This document shows positions 30,800 to 39,451 of a DNA stretch of 64,000 nucleotides, piece after piece. Position 1 is the first letter of the stretch; each line of letters starts with the position of its first letter. Both the position numbers and the translations under genes were made by a program. Location: positions 1 through 64,000 of the forward strand of contig JADLAK010000015.1 of the NCBI GenBank assembly GCA_020848275.1. Reading direction: 5' to 3'. Source of the stretch: Planctomycetota bacterium. Its GTDB lineage: Bacteria; Planctomycetota; UBA8742; UBA2392. The notes under the pieces were generated by a model. It was not told where the DNA came from. It saw only the letters and a program-made list of their open reading frames with translations, and ran no database searches.

Positions 30800-33700
30800 T
30801 TACCGAACCTGGATGTAGCGCGAGAGACGTTCGTCGGTGACGAGCGGCGCCAGGAATTCGTTGCTCTGCACACGCGAGCGGTTGAGATACCCCTCGCGAA
30901 ACGCCCGCAGCAACGAATCGACGGCGCGGTCACGCCGCGTGCGCACCATGCTTTCATCCGTGCGCCGCGCCATCTGCTCTTCAAGGATCGCAATCAGCAT
31001 CCAATCGGCGGGCATGACGCCGCGCCCGAGTTGCGGCCGGCCTGTGGTGTCCAGCAACGGCAGCACGCGCCAGGGATCGGCGCCCGCGGTGACCAAAATG
31101 CGGCCGATGTCGAGGCAGTCGGGTTCCGGCGGGCGATTGTTCGAATCGATCAGCGCCGGGAAACGCCGCGCCTGGTCGGCCCAGAGCAGGCACTCGTCGC
31201 GCCAGGTCGCGGGCAGCAATTGCGGGTTGGCCTCGAGATTCTTGAACAGCGCCTGCGCCTCCACGAACTTCGTCAACATCATCAGCGCGCGCGCCTTGAA
31301 CAACTGGACAATCGGCGGCGGCGCCGGTTTGAGGCGGTCGTAGGCGAGGTTGCACAGCCGCAACAGCTCAGCGAAATCGTTGTCCAGGATCAGCACGGCG
31401 CCGGCCTGGCCCATGGCCATGTTCGCGACGCTGCCGCCTTCCTCGAGCAAGTCGAGCACCAGGTTTTCAACGCGTTCAAAGTCGCCGACGCGCGTAAGCA
31501 GCTCAATCTCGATGGCGTCAACCTGGTCCATGCCCAGCCCCGCCTCCGCGCGGCGCATGGAAGCAAGGTGCTCACGCGCTTCGCTGACGTTGCCCTGGCG
31601 CGCCAGCATGGCCAGCAGCAGCTTGTGCGCGTCCTGGTAACGCGGGTAGTTCGCAATCGCCTCGGCAAGGTCGTTCACGGCAAGGTCCGTGGCGTCGTCA
31701 CTGTCCGCTTCATAGCGTATGCGCGCACGCGCCAGGTAGCCGCGCGGGTCGCGGGGGAACTGCTTGACGTAGCCGTCCCAGGCCTTGAGGCCCTCGGCCA
31801 AATATGTTGCGGCGCTGCGGCCCCGGCGCACCGCGGCGACGTCGAGCCATGTCAGCAGCGGCAGGTTGGGTTTTAGAGCGCGCGCTTTCTCGAGATAACC
31901 GGCGGCTGACGACGCGTCACGGCCGAACTGGCTCTCGAAGAACGCGATCAGCGCGTAGATTTCCCACATCGGCGCATGTTTGGCCTCAAGCTCGCGCAGC
32001 CGCGGGCCCGCACGGTCGATGGCCTTGCGGAAATCCAGCCCGGTGCCGCCGGTCAAGGCCTCGGACAACGTCAGCAGGATTTCCGAGAGCCGCGCGAAAT
32101 AGCTGCCCTTCTCGGCGGCGTTCTTGACGGGTTCAAAGCGCCGCAGCACTTCCCTGACGTCGAATTCGAGCGTGCCCTGCAGCAGGCGGCGCTGGAAGTC
32201 GTACATGGCATAGGCCAGCAGCGCCTCCACGTGGCCTCGGCCGGTTTCCGCGGCGGTCAAGCGGTCCGCCTCGGCAAAATGAAACAGGGCGTCCTCGTCA
32301 AAGCCGAGGTCGGCGTAGACCGAACCGAGCTCAAAGTGCGCCTGCACAAACAGCGGGTCTTTTTCCAGCGCGGTGCGGTAACGCGACGCGGCCTCAAGCC
32401 AGACGTCGGCGCGGCGATTCCAGTCGGTAAAGGTCGCGCTGCGCGCGCGCAGGTCCGCGGCCTCGCTGTAAGGAACAAACGCCGCCTGGCGTGCGGCCAT
32501 CGCGGCGGCTTCGCGTTTATTGCGTTCGCCGGCTTCGCGCTCAAGCGTTTCACGACGCTCGGCTTCTTTACGCGCTTTTTCCTCGGACGCAAGCGCTGCC
32601 GCCGCAGCGTCAGCGCGCTGCTTGTCGGCGCTCTGGGCTTTCTCGAGCAAGCCGCGCTCTTCCTCGGCCTGGCGCGCGCTTGCGACAGCCGCGATCAGGC
32701 CGCCGGCCATCAGCATCACCACAAACAGCGCCATCACGGCCGAACGTGTGGGGTTGCGGCGCATCCATTTCTGCACGCGGCCGGCGAAGCGATCGCGGTA
32801 GGCCGTGACGGGCAGCGCCGACAGGTAATATTCGATGTCGCGGCGGAACTCGACGATAGTCGGGTAGCGGTCCTGCTTGCGCTCGGCCATCGCTTTCATG
32901 GCAATGGCGACAAGTTCGCGTGCATGGGTTTTGCCGCGCTCGATGCCCGCGCCGGCAAAGGCGCGCTTGAGTTCGTCGTTGGCCAGCACTTCGGCGAGTT
33001 TTGCCTTGGGCGCAAGCAGGCGGTGGCCGCGCGCAAGCTCAAGCGCGCCGGTCATTTTGCTGGCCAGAAACGGCGGCACGAGGCACAGCGTTTCGTAGAG
33101 AATGCCGCCGAGGCAGAAAACGTCGGTGCGCAAGTCAAGTTCGCGCACCTCGCCGCGCGCCTGCTCAGGCGCCATGTACGCCGGTGTGCCGCTGACAGTG
33201 CCGTCGCGGGTTTTGCCGGTGTCGCTGTCGCCCGCGCCGAGGCTGACCTCGAGTTTGATCTGCCGCGTGTCGTTTTTGGGCAGCACCGCGGTCGTGTCAC
33301 CGGACACGCTGACGTTGGGACCGATCTGCTTGGCCAGGCCCCAGTCCATCACCAACACCTCGCCGAACTCCCCCACCATGATGTTTTCAGGTTTGAGGTC
33401 GCGGTGGATGATGCCCTTGGAATGTGCAAACGCGAGCGCGTCGCAGATTTTCAACACCACGCCCAGCATGCGCGCGACGTTGAATTCCTTGAGCGTGTCC
33501 GCGTCGCCCTGGCGCATCTTGTCAAGCACGCGGCGCAGCGAGCGGCCTTTGACGCGCTTCATGGTGAAATAGACGCGGCCCTGCGTATCGAGGCCGAGTT
33601 CGTGCACCGGCACGATGTTGGGGTGCTCGAGCGAGCCCGTAAGCTGCGCCTCGGCGATAAAGCGGTCAACGGGACCGGTATCGAGCGGCGAGCCCGTGGG

Positions 33701-34051
33701 CGTCTGGCGCTGGCGCGTATCTCGCAGCAGCACTTTCATCGCCACGCGGCGGTCGAGGTCCGAATCGTGGACTTCTAGCACCGCGCCCATGCCGCCACGC
33801 GCGATTTCGTTGATGACCTTGTAGCGGTCGGAGACGTGGTGGCCGTGGGAGAGTTCTTCGCGGGCGGCGCTGGCGGCGCGCTTGGCCTCGGAGTCGTGGG
33901 CGCCCTCGACGTGCAGCAGGGTGCTGCCGCCCTCGATGAAAACGGCGCCGGACTCGCCGACGCGGTGCATGGACGCCATGGAATCGAGGTCCAGAAACCC
34001 GCTGGCGAGGTTAAGTTGCGTCGGTGCGCTGGTGTCCGAGTTTCCTGCCAA
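30800..34051 (-). CDS. Membrane Ser/Thr protein kinase with C-terminal TPR-like region
   Basis: A 1083-aa Hanks-type kinase. The catalytic domain (about 77-430) has [13 protein letters not shown] (Gly-rich loop), VAMKVL (Lys106), HRDLKPEN (Asp218, Asn223), a DWG in place of DFG (MDWGLA, Asp236) and [14 protein letters not shown]. One transmembrane helix follows ([21 protein letters not shown], about 445-465), then an Ala/Glu/Arg coiled coil and about 550 residues of TPR-like helical pairs ([29 protein letters not shown]). This layout is typical of planctomycete kinases. The start is TTG 34051 with only a weak GGGAC upstream; the ATG at 33979 would also keep the kinase domain intact. An inserted acidic/Ser loop sits between DWG and APE. 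Targets unknown. Confidence 0.92.
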   Translation of the reverse strand: MAGNSDTSAPTQLNLASGFLDLDSMASMHRVGESGAVFIEGGSTLLHVEGAHDSEAKRAASAAREELSHGHHVSDRYKVINEIARGGMGAVLEVHDSDLDRRVAMKVLLRDTRQRQTPTGSPLDTGPVDRFIAEAQLTGSLEHPNIVPVHELGLDTQGRVYFTMKRVKGRSLRRVLDKMRQGDADTLKEFNVARMLGVVLKICDALAFAHSKGIIHRDLKPENIMVGEFGEVLVMDWGLAKQIGPNVSVSGDTTAVLPKNDTRQIKLEVSLGAGDSDTGKTRDGTVSGTPAYMAPEQARGEVRELDLRTDVFCLGGILYETLCLVPPFLASKMTGALELARGHRLLAPKAKLAEVLANDELKRAFAGAGIERGKTHARELVAIAMKAMAERKQDRYPTIVEFRRDIEYYLSALPVTAYRDRFAGRVQKWMRRNPTRSAVMALFVVMLMAGGLIAAVASARQAEEERGLLEKAQSADKQRADAAAAALASEEKARKEAERRETLEREAGERNKREAAAMAARQAAFVPYSEAADLRARSATFTDWNRRADVWLEAASRYRTALEKDPLFVQAHFELGSVYADLGFDEDALFHFAEADRLTAAETGRGHVEALLAYAMYDFQRRLLQGTLEFDVREVLRRFEPVKNAAEKGSYFARLSEILLTLSEALTGGTGLDFRKAIDRAGPRLRELEAKHAPMWEIYALIAFFESQFGRDASSAAGYLEKARALKPNLPLLTWLDVAAVRRGRSAATYLAEGLKAWDGYVKQFPRDPRGYLARARIRYEADSDDATDLAVNDLAEAIANYPRYQDAHKLLLAMLARQGNVSEAREHLASMRRAEAGLGMDQVDAIEIELLTRVGDFERVENLVLDLLEEGGSVANMAMGQAGAVLILDNDFAELLRLCNLAYDRLKPAPPPIVQLFKARALMMLTKFVEAQALFKNLEANPQLLPATWRDECLLWADQARRFPALIDSNNRPPEPDCLDIGRILVTAGADPWRVLPLLDTTGRPQLGRGVMPADWMLIAILEEQMARRTDESMVRTRRDRAVDSLLRAFREGYLNRSRVQSNEFLAPLVTDERLSRYIQVR

Positions 34052-34116
34052 AGTCCCGTCCCCGTGAATCTCCCTATTAAACGCCTAAAACCACTTTTCG
34101 CTTCAACTAAATGGAG

Positions 34117-34164
34117 AGTAGCTGCGCCCTCCAGGCGCAGCACCGCGGCTGGAAGCCGCAGCTA
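34117..34164. repeat. Dense palindrome cluster between kinase and peroxiredoxin genes
   Basis: Two local hairpins, gctgcgcc / ggcgcagc (34120-34140) and gcggct / agccgc (34144-34158), compete with a longer outer stem, gtagctgcg (34117-34125) with cgcagctac (34156-34164). The block could fold as a cruciform. It is 60 bp upstream of the selenoprotein ATG. Confidence 0.75.
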
Positions 34165-34225
34165 CGTGCCCGGGCTTGAACGGCGTCCGCCGGCTGGTAA
34201 GACCGGGCGTCCAGAGGAGACAACT

Positions 34226-34753
34226 ATGGCGACGACAGTCGGACAAAAGGCGCCCGCATTTGCGGGCAAGGCGTTTGTGGACGGCGGCTTTAAGGACATC
34301 AAGCTCGAGGACTACAAGGGCAAGTGGGTGGTGCTGTTCTTCTACCCGCTCGACTTCACGCCGGTGTGAGAAACCGAAATTCCTGGGTTCCAGGACAAGC
34401 TGGGTGAATTCGAGAAGCTGAATGCGCAGGTTGTCGGCTGTTCGGTCGACAGTTGGCACTGCCACAAGGCCTGGGTCGAAAGCGGCAAGCTCAAGGGCCT
34501 CAAGAAGCTGGGCTACCCCTTGCTGTCGGACTTCACCAAGAACATTTCGCGTGATTACGGCGTACTGAACGAGCAAACCGGCTTTGCCGTGCGCGGAACT
34601 TTCCTCATCAATCCCGAGGGCGTGTTGCAGCAGTATTCGGTCCATCCCACCAGCGTCGGCCGCGACCTTGACGCAATCCTGCGCGACGTGAGCGCCGTAA
34701 GCGTCGGCAAGCCCTGCCCGGTGAACTGGAAGCCCGGCGCGGCGACGCTGTAA
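34226..34753 (+). CDS. Selenocysteine-containing peroxiredoxin (in-frame TGA at 34367)
   Basis: A 2-Cys peroxiredoxin of the AhpC/Prx1 type, 175 aa if TGA 34367-34369 is read as selenocysteine. N-terminus [17 protein letters not shown]; catalytic motif YPLDFTPV-Sec-ETE at residues 41-51, where the family has Y-P-x-D-F-T-F-V-C-P-T-E; then [54 protein letters not shown] and the resolving-Cys motif [11 protein letters not shown] (Cys164). The TGA replaces exactly the peroxidatic cysteine (residue 48), and the family sequence continues in the same frame for 127 codons. This is not expected of a random nonsense mutation. A SECIS-like hairpin lies just downstream. GAGGAGA precedes the ATG. It reduces peroxides; the reductant is unknown. 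Selenoprotein Prx (PrxU) is known in some anaerobic bacteria. Automatic annotation would split it at the TGA. Confidence 0.9.
34381..34395 (+). promoter_or_regulatory. Candidate bacterial SECIS element
   Basis: A 6-bp perfect stem (34381-34386 with 34390-34395) closes a GTT loop. The loop begins 17 nt after the UGA and its first base is G, as in known bacterial SECIS elements, which keep a G in the apical loop 16-37 nt after UGA. It lies inside the coding sequence, as required for SelB-directed decoding in bacteria. The stem is short and the 3-nt loop is at the lower limit. Confidence 0.6.
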
Positions 34754-34766
34754 CAATAAAAAACAA

Positions 34767-34791
34767 GACGGCCCGCGATTGTCGCGGGCCG
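34767..34791 (+). terminator. Intrinsic terminator, 11-bp stem
   Basis: Perfect stem acggcccgcga / tcgcgggccgt with loop ttg, 13 nt after the selenoprotein stop. It lies between convergent genes. Confidence 0.85.
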
Positions 34792-34809
34792 TAGTCTTTG
34801 CCGAAACCA

Positions 34810-37779
34810 CTACTTGGGCCAGTCCTTGTGGCTTTCGACAATCCAGCCGGTGAAGCGTTCTTCAAGCTTGGCCCAGCCCGCCTCATCGAGGCCAAGGCAT
34901 TTGGCAAACGCCGCGGCGTGGTCAACGCCCTCAAGCTCGCCGCGCATGTGCATGCCGATGTACTTCCTCAAACCTTCGCGGTAGATGAAAGGCTCCTGGC
35001 CTTCGCTTTCGTTGTAGTAGTGCAGGAAGGTCATGATGCCGGTCGAGTAGTACGTGTAGATGCTGCCGTAGTTGCGCAACGCAAGCACCCTTGCGCGGTC
35101 TTCGTTCATCGGGTTTCGCGCGGTGGAGCCGTCATCGGCCATTTTGGCGATCTCGCCCTGGACGGTGCGAAGCGCGTCAACGTCGTTCTTGCAGCCCATC
35201 ACCTGCCTGATCGTCAGCAACTGCTTGCCGACGCCGGTGATTGTGCCGCTTGCATCGACGGTCCAGGGATTGCTGTGGCCAAAGAACATCGACCTCAAGA
35301 AGCCGTTGTTGAACCCCATCGGCTCAGCGGTGTGCGGGTCGATGTTGCTGATCTTGATGGCGGGCGTCATCAGCCAAAGCAGGCTGTAACGCAGGAACGC
35401 GCTGCGGCACCAGGGGATGTTCTTATCGGAAGTTTCATCGGCGGGCACCGGCGCCTGGTAGCGCGCGAAGGTGTAAGAGTACGTCTGGAACATGACTTCG
35501 TTCATGAAGTTGCGGCCGTTGACCTTATCGTAGAAGTCATAGGGCGCGGTGTAGCCAAGGCGCAATTGTTCCATCTCGATGCCAACGATGTTGCCCCAGT
35601 TGGTGGCCTTCACGGCCGTGCTCCACAAATTCAGGGTGCGAGCCTCAGCGAACACGAGGTGCTCAATGGGCATGCTGTCGCGTTCTTCCTGCGTCTTGTC
35701 CGCCGGCCACGTGCGCTTCAGTTCCAGCGGCTTGCGCCAGAGTTCTTCAAACCGCTCGCCGCACTTCTGCAACGCGTTTCGCAGCGGCATCAGTCGTTCC
35801 ATCGCCTGCTCGCGCGTTTCAGCCTTGCCATCGGGAGTCCTGCCAAGCTCGACGAACAAAACATAGGGCGCAACGTCAATCCAGAACCAGCGGCCTCGCC
35901 GCGCCGCCGGGTCGTTGGAAAAGCGCTTGAACGCAGCCTGGCAATGTCCAATGAAAGGATTGTCCTTCAGGAACTTGTCGTATTCAGCCCACAGCTTGTC
36001 GGCGTCAGCGGCAATGCGGCCCATCAGCGGGACCACATCGGCTGTCACCCAGCCGGTCTGGTCGTCCTTGGCTTGCGCTTCCTTGTACAGCGCCTCCAGC
36101 TTGGTGAAGATGGGGCCCTCAACCACGGCATCCATGTACTTCTTGATCTTTTCGTAAAGCGTGAAGAAGTCGTACTTCACAAAGCCCAGCACTTTGCGAA
36201 CCTTCAGGTGCAATTCGTTGGCTTTCTTGGTGACCGGGTTGACCTCCGGCTCCCACTCCAAGATGTATTTGTAGAGGTCCTTGGATTCCTCAAGCGCGCC
36301 AAGTTTCTCGATGACCTGCGCGAAGTCGAATAGCTGCTGGTTGCTGATATCCTTGGCGTCGAGCGCGAGTTTGCGCGCCGCAGGCCGGCCGATGCGCAAC
36401 AGGTCTTCGTTGGACAGCTTGGCCACCTGCGCGCGCTCGAACAGGTTGTAGAGCGCCTCGCCGCTCATGTTCGGGCTGAATTCCTCAAGGATCTTCTCGC
36501 GGTCGGTTTTCTCGACCTTGCTCGGCTGGTTGCTCTTGCCGTCCTTGCCGGTGTTGGCGTGGAGGCCGGTGTTCTGGTTGGTATTGGTCGCCGGGCCCTT
36601 GGCGCCGCCAAACACCCCCGAGGCCGCGGCAACACCGACAATCACCGCCAGCAAAACCACAACGCCCACCGCGATAATGATGCCCTTGTTCGACTTCCTG
36701 GGCGGCGCAGCTTCCGGCGCGGGCATGACCGCCGACGGCGGGCCGCCGGCCGGCGCATGGGGCTTGTGCATGATCGTCGACGCGGGTTGAACCGGCGCGA
36801 CGCCAAGCACTGACGCGCTGCCCACGCGGCCGGACTGGCCCGCGCTGACCGACACGCGCTGCACGCTGCGCACAAACTGGGTGTTCGCGTCGTTGGCGCG
36901 GCCCGACGGCGACTTGCGCAGCACCTGGTCGCCCGCGTTCATCTTGACGTCGGAATCCGCCGATCCGCCGTCACCCAGCACCGCGGGAACCGACTGCGGC
37001 GGCGAAACCGATGGCATCGGCGGCGGTGAAGGCGGCGCCTTGGGCGGGGTCGCGGCGCCGGTCATCGGCCTCGGCGCGGACACTTGTGGCGCTGTCACGG
37101 GCCCCGTGGGCGCTTCAATGGTGTCGATGTCGGCCGCCATCCCCACGTCGGCCTTCATCAGGCTCGGCGCAGAATCCATCAGCGGCGCGAGGTCCATGGC
37201 CGCGGGAATTTCGGGCGCCGTGGTGCGCGGCGGCGGAGGCGGCGGCGACTTGGGTGGAGCGCCGAGACTCTGCGGCGTCGAACTTGCAGGCTTTGTCGGT
37301 TGCACACCAAGGCTGCGCGCAGAATTACTTGAGGGCTTGGGCGCCGCGCCACCGCCCGGGATAAGGCTGCGGGCCGAAGTGCTTGAGGGCTTCTTGGCGG
37401 GCGTCGCGCCGGAACTTGCGGGCTTGGCAGCCGGTGTTGCACCCGCGCTTGCGGGTTTGGCCGAAGGCGTCGCGCCCGCGCTTGCGGGGCGGGCCGAGGA
37501 CGTTGCGCCGGCGCTTGCCGGGCGCGGCTGTTGGCCCGTGCCGGCGGAACGCTGGCTTGAACTCTTGGCGGGTGCGGCGGCGCCGGCGGAGGTCACGCGG
37601 CCCTGGGTGTCGCTCTTGGGCCGGTTGGCGCCAACGGCGACGGCGGGTGCCGATTGCGGGCGCGGCACGGTCATTTTGCTGTGGCACTGCTTGCACGAAA
37701 CGGATTTGCCCGCGTGCTCAACCGAGACGGTGTGGGACGTGTTGCAAGTTGGGCAATTGAATGTGATTACGTTGGCCAT
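34810..37779 (-). CDS. Large zinc-ribbon membrane protein of unknown function
   Basis: A 989-aa protein starting at ATG 37779. The N-terminus is an MJ0042-like zinc ribbon: FNCPTCNTSHTVSVEHAGKSVSCKQCHSK. Residues 50-370 are low-complexity Ala/Pro/Ser sequence with tandem PASAGATP-type units. A transmembrane helix follows (GIIIAVGVVVLLAVIVGVAAASGVF, about 375-400), then a Glu/Lys region and a folded C-terminal domain of about 450 residues outside the cytoplasm, rich in Trp and Tyr (GYTAPYDFYDKVNGRNFM, YSTGIMTFLHYYNESEGQEPFIYREGLRKYIGMHMRGEL). That last part, with a long helix and GMHMRGELEGVDHAAAFAKCLG, recalls the DUF1570-type peptidase-like domains common in planctomycetes, but I do not see an HExxH motif. 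Function unknown. Confidence 0.75.
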   Translation of the reverse strand: MANVITFNCPTCNTSHTVSVEHAGKSVSCKQCHSKMTVPRPQSAPAVAVGANRPKSDTQGRVTSAGAAAPAKSSSQRSAGTGQQPRPASAGATSSARPASAGATPSAKPASAGATPAAKPASSGATPAKKPSSTSARSLIPGGGAAPKPSSNSARSLGVQPTKPASSTPQSLGAPPKSPPPPPPRTTAPEIPAAMDLAPLMDSAPSLMKADVGMAADIDTIEAPTGPVTAPQVSAPRPMTGAATPPKAPPSPPPMPSVSPPQSVPAVLGDGGSADSDVKMNAGDQVLRKSPSGRANDANTQFVRSVQRVSVSAGQSGRVGSASVLGVAPVQPASTIMHKPHAPAGGPPSAVMPAPEAAPPRKSNKGIIIAVGVVVLLAVIVGVAAASGVFGGAKGPATNTNQNTGLHANTGKDGKSNQPSKVEKTDREKILEEFSPNMSGEALYNLFERAQVAKLSNEDLLRIGRPAARKLALDAKDISNQQLFDFAQVIEKLGALEESKDLYKYILEWEPEVNPVTKKANELHLKVRKVLGFVKYDFFTLYEKIKKYMDAVVEGPIFTKLEALYKEAQAKDDQTGWVTADVVPLMGRIAADADKLWAEYDKFLKDNPFIGHCQAAFKRFSNDPAARRGRWFWIDVAPYVLFVELGRTPDGKAETREQAMERLMPLRNALQKCGERFEELWRKPLELKRTWPADKTQEERDSMPIEHLVFAEARTLNLWSTAVKATNWGNIVGIEMEQLRLGYTAPYDFYDKVNGRNFMNEVMFQTYSYTFARYQAPVPADETSDKNIPWCRSAFLRYSLLWLMTPAIKISNIDPHTAEPMGFNNGFLRSMFFGHSNPWTVDASGTITGVGKQLLTIRQVMGCKNDVDALRTVQGEIAKMADDGSTARNPMNEDRARVLALRNYGSIYTYYSTGIMTFLHYYNESEGQEPFIYREGLRKYIGMHMRGELEGVDHAAAFAKCLGLDEAGWAKLEERFTGWIVESHKDWPK

Positions 37780-38004
37780 GCAATCCGTTCGCAGGGCGCC
37801 CATCCACATCCGGCGATGAGGGCAACCGAAGTCACCAGTCTAACAGAACTAATGTCCCCTTGAAAGCCCGCGTAACCAACTATCGCCCCTTGACTTGGCC
37901 GCTCGCGGGCATGCAACTCGGCAAGGTAATTGAATGTCTCGCCTATGGATTTGTTTCCCGCAAAACCGCCGCATTTTCGCAAATGCAGGGACGTAAGAAA
38001 GACG

Positions 38005-38028
38005 AAGGTCCTGCTTTCGCAGGACCTT
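38005..38028 (-). terminator. Terminator downstream of tRNA-Gly
   Basis: Perfect 10-bp stem aaggtcctgc / gcaggacctt, GAAA loop on the minus strand, followed there by a CTTTCTT tract; 10 nt after the tRNA 3' end. Confidence 0.85.
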
Positions 38029-38037
38029 TTCGTTTCA

Positions 38038-38112
38038 TGGAGCGGGTGATGGGGCTCGAACCCACGACCTTCACGTTGGCAACGTGACGCTCTACCATTG
38101 AGCTACACCCGC
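38038..38112 (-). tRNA. tRNA-Gly (anticodon GCC), CCA encoded
   Basis: On the minus strand the RNA starts GCGGGTG, pairing perfectly with CACCCGC at the 3' end (7-bp acceptor stem), then discriminator U and an encoded CCA. D-arm segment AGCTCAATGGTAGAGC, anticodon arm TCACG-TTGCCAA-CGTGA (anticodon GCC), and T-arm GTGGG-TTCGAGC-CCCAT are all present. No intron. A promoter and a terminator flank it. Confidence 0.97.
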
Positions 38113-38126
38113 ACAGCAGGCCGCAC

Positions 38127-38154
38127 ATGGTATTTCTCAAGTGTGCGCTGTAAA
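38127..38154 (-). promoter_or_regulatory. Candidate sigma-70 promoter of tRNA-Gly
   Basis: On the minus strand TTTACA (38149-38154), a 16-nt spacer, and TACCAT (38127-38132), giving a start about 8 nt ahead of the tRNA. Confidence 0.5.
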
Positions 38155-38167
38155 GACCCGGCCCGCA

Positions 38168-38992
38168 TCAGGTTAAGGTCTTTCGAATCAGCCGGGCGTC
38201 GGCGGGTTTCAGGCGGCCCGATTTCACCGCAAGTTCCAGCACTTGACGCATCAACACTGCATAGAGGCCGCGCTCGCCCGCGTTCAGCAGCGCGAGGTGG
38301 CGCTTGAGCGTCGGCGCGTCGCCGCGCACCACGGGGCCCGTGAGCGCGAGCGCAGGCCCCAGCGCCTTGACGTTGTCCAGCGTCCCCTGTACCAGCGGCA
38401 GCAGAATTTTCGACGCCACGCCTCGCGGCAAACCCGCGCGCACCAACAGTTCCTCTCCTTTATCAATCAGCGCCACGAGCGCGTTGGACGCCAGCACCGC
38501 CGCAAGGTGGTAGAGCGGCCGCGCCTTGGCCGCGAGCCGAAATGGGTGCATGCCGAGTTTGCGGGCGATCTGCGACAGCGCGGCCTCAAGCGCGCCCCTG
38601 GCTTCGAGCGCGCAGAACGCGCCTTTAAACCGCCGCGCGGCGGTCGCGCCGACGCCGAAACTTTGCAGTGGATGAAACGCCCCCACTGCGGCGCCGCGCA
38701 CTTTCAACGCCGCGAGCGCATCGGCGCCCTGCACGCCCGAGGTGTGCGCAAACCAGTGGTCGGCGCTGCGCGCATCGCGCGCGAGTTCCGCCGCGACGTC
38801 GGCAAGCGCGCGGTCGGGGACGGCCAGGAGAACCAAAGACGGCGACTCAAGCTTGTCGAGAAGCGTCGCAGCGTTGCGCGTGGCCGCGATCACCGAAAAA
38901 TGCGCGCGCTTGAGCGCCGACGCCAACGCTAAACCAAGACGACCGGGGCCAACGATGGCCACCTGTCGAAGTCTGGAAGATGCAGAGGACAA
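38168..38992 (-). CDS. Rossmann-fold protein with DUF2520-type C-terminal domain
   Basis: A 274-aa protein. N-terminal NAD(P)-binding segment QVAIVGPGRLGLALASALKRAHFSVIAATRN (about 10-40), then LVLLAVPDRALADVAAELA and WFAHTSGVQGADALAALKVRGAAVGAFHPLQSF, a combination typical of the DUF2520 family, which resembles ketopantoate and pyrroline-5-carboxylate reductases. The C-terminal half is helical (YHLAAVLASNALVALIDKGEELLVRAGL). Substrate unknown. The start is TTG 38992 by the open frame; a GTG ten codons in is equally compatible. It lies 12 bp after the HTH protein gene at 39005 and is probably co-transcribed with it. Confidence 0.85.
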   Translation of the reverse strand: MSSASSRLRQVAIVGPGRLGLALASALKRAHFSVIAATRNAATLLDKLESPSLVLLAVPDRALADVAAELARDARSADHWFAHTSGVQGADALAALKVRGAAVGAFHPLQSFGVGATAARRFKGAFCALEARGALEAALSQIARKLGMHPFRLAAKARPLYHLAAVLASNALVALIDKGEELLVRAGLPRGVASKILLPLVQGTLDNVKALGPALALTGPVVRGDAPTLKRHLALLNAGERGLYAVLMRQVLELAVKSGRLKPADARLIRKTLT

Positions 38993-39004
38993 AGTTGGCT
39001 TCTT

Positions 39005-39253
39005 CTATTTTCCGGCGATGCGCTGGATGGCCGGGTCGATGACGTATTTGCGCACGACGCTGCCAAAGGTGATCTTCCACTGGCGCACGCGTTCGCGGGA
39101 CACGCGGTATTCGCGCGCGATTTCTTCGCCCGACACGTCGTCGGCCAGCAGCTTGAGGAAACGGCGGAACTTCGCCATCCCGTACTGGTCGATGAAATTC
39201 GTTGCGACGCGTGTGGCCTTTACACCGCTGCGGTCGGCACTGCGTGACGCCAT
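39005..39253 (-). CDS. Small helix-turn-helix DNA-binding protein
   Basis: An 82-aa protein from ATG 39253 (AAAGGGC upstream). Middle and C-terminal helices FRRFLKLLADDVSGEEIAREYRVSRERVRQWKITFGSVVRKYVID resemble a sigma region 4 or Trp-repressor-like helix-turn-helix (SGEEIAREYRVSRERVRQW: turn at the YRVS segment, recognition helix RERVRQW). The N-terminus is basic. It may regulate the adjacent DUF2520 gene or act as a general small regulator. The frame extends upstream to 39814 antisense to the membrane protein gene, which I regard as spurious. Confidence 0.75.
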   Translation of the reverse strand: MASRSADRSGVKATRVATNFIDQYGMAKFRRFLKLLADDVSGEEIAREYRVSRERVRQWKITFGSVVRKYVIDPAIQRIAGK

Positions 39254-39451
39254 GGCGGGCCCTTTCAAGCCTTGACGTGTAAATAGCAGAGAGCGCCTCA
39301 CCCTACGCAGGGGCCGCATCCGCCGCAAGAGGAATTGCTGCGTTCTTTTTCGGCGGGGCTTGGAGGCCAATCCGACGTTTTGTATATTTTTCCCGCTGAA
39401 TGTTTCGGGTATTGGTGCTGGGCGAAACCTGACACGGGCTGAGGACGCGAA

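Noticed and set aside
31976-33778. 600-codon open frame opposite the kinase gene
   Set aside because: Antisense shadow; kinase motifs are on the minus strand.
34226-34753. Reading the TGA at 34367 as a nonsense mutation, giving a pseudogene or two genes
   Set aside because: There is no other damage, the frame is intact on both sides for the whole family length, and the stop sits exactly on the catalytic residue; recoding explains this better.
37860-38087. Small plus-strand open frame over the tRNA-Gly region
   Set aside because: Its end (RVMGLEPTTFTLAT) is the well-known spurious translation of an antisense tRNA gene.
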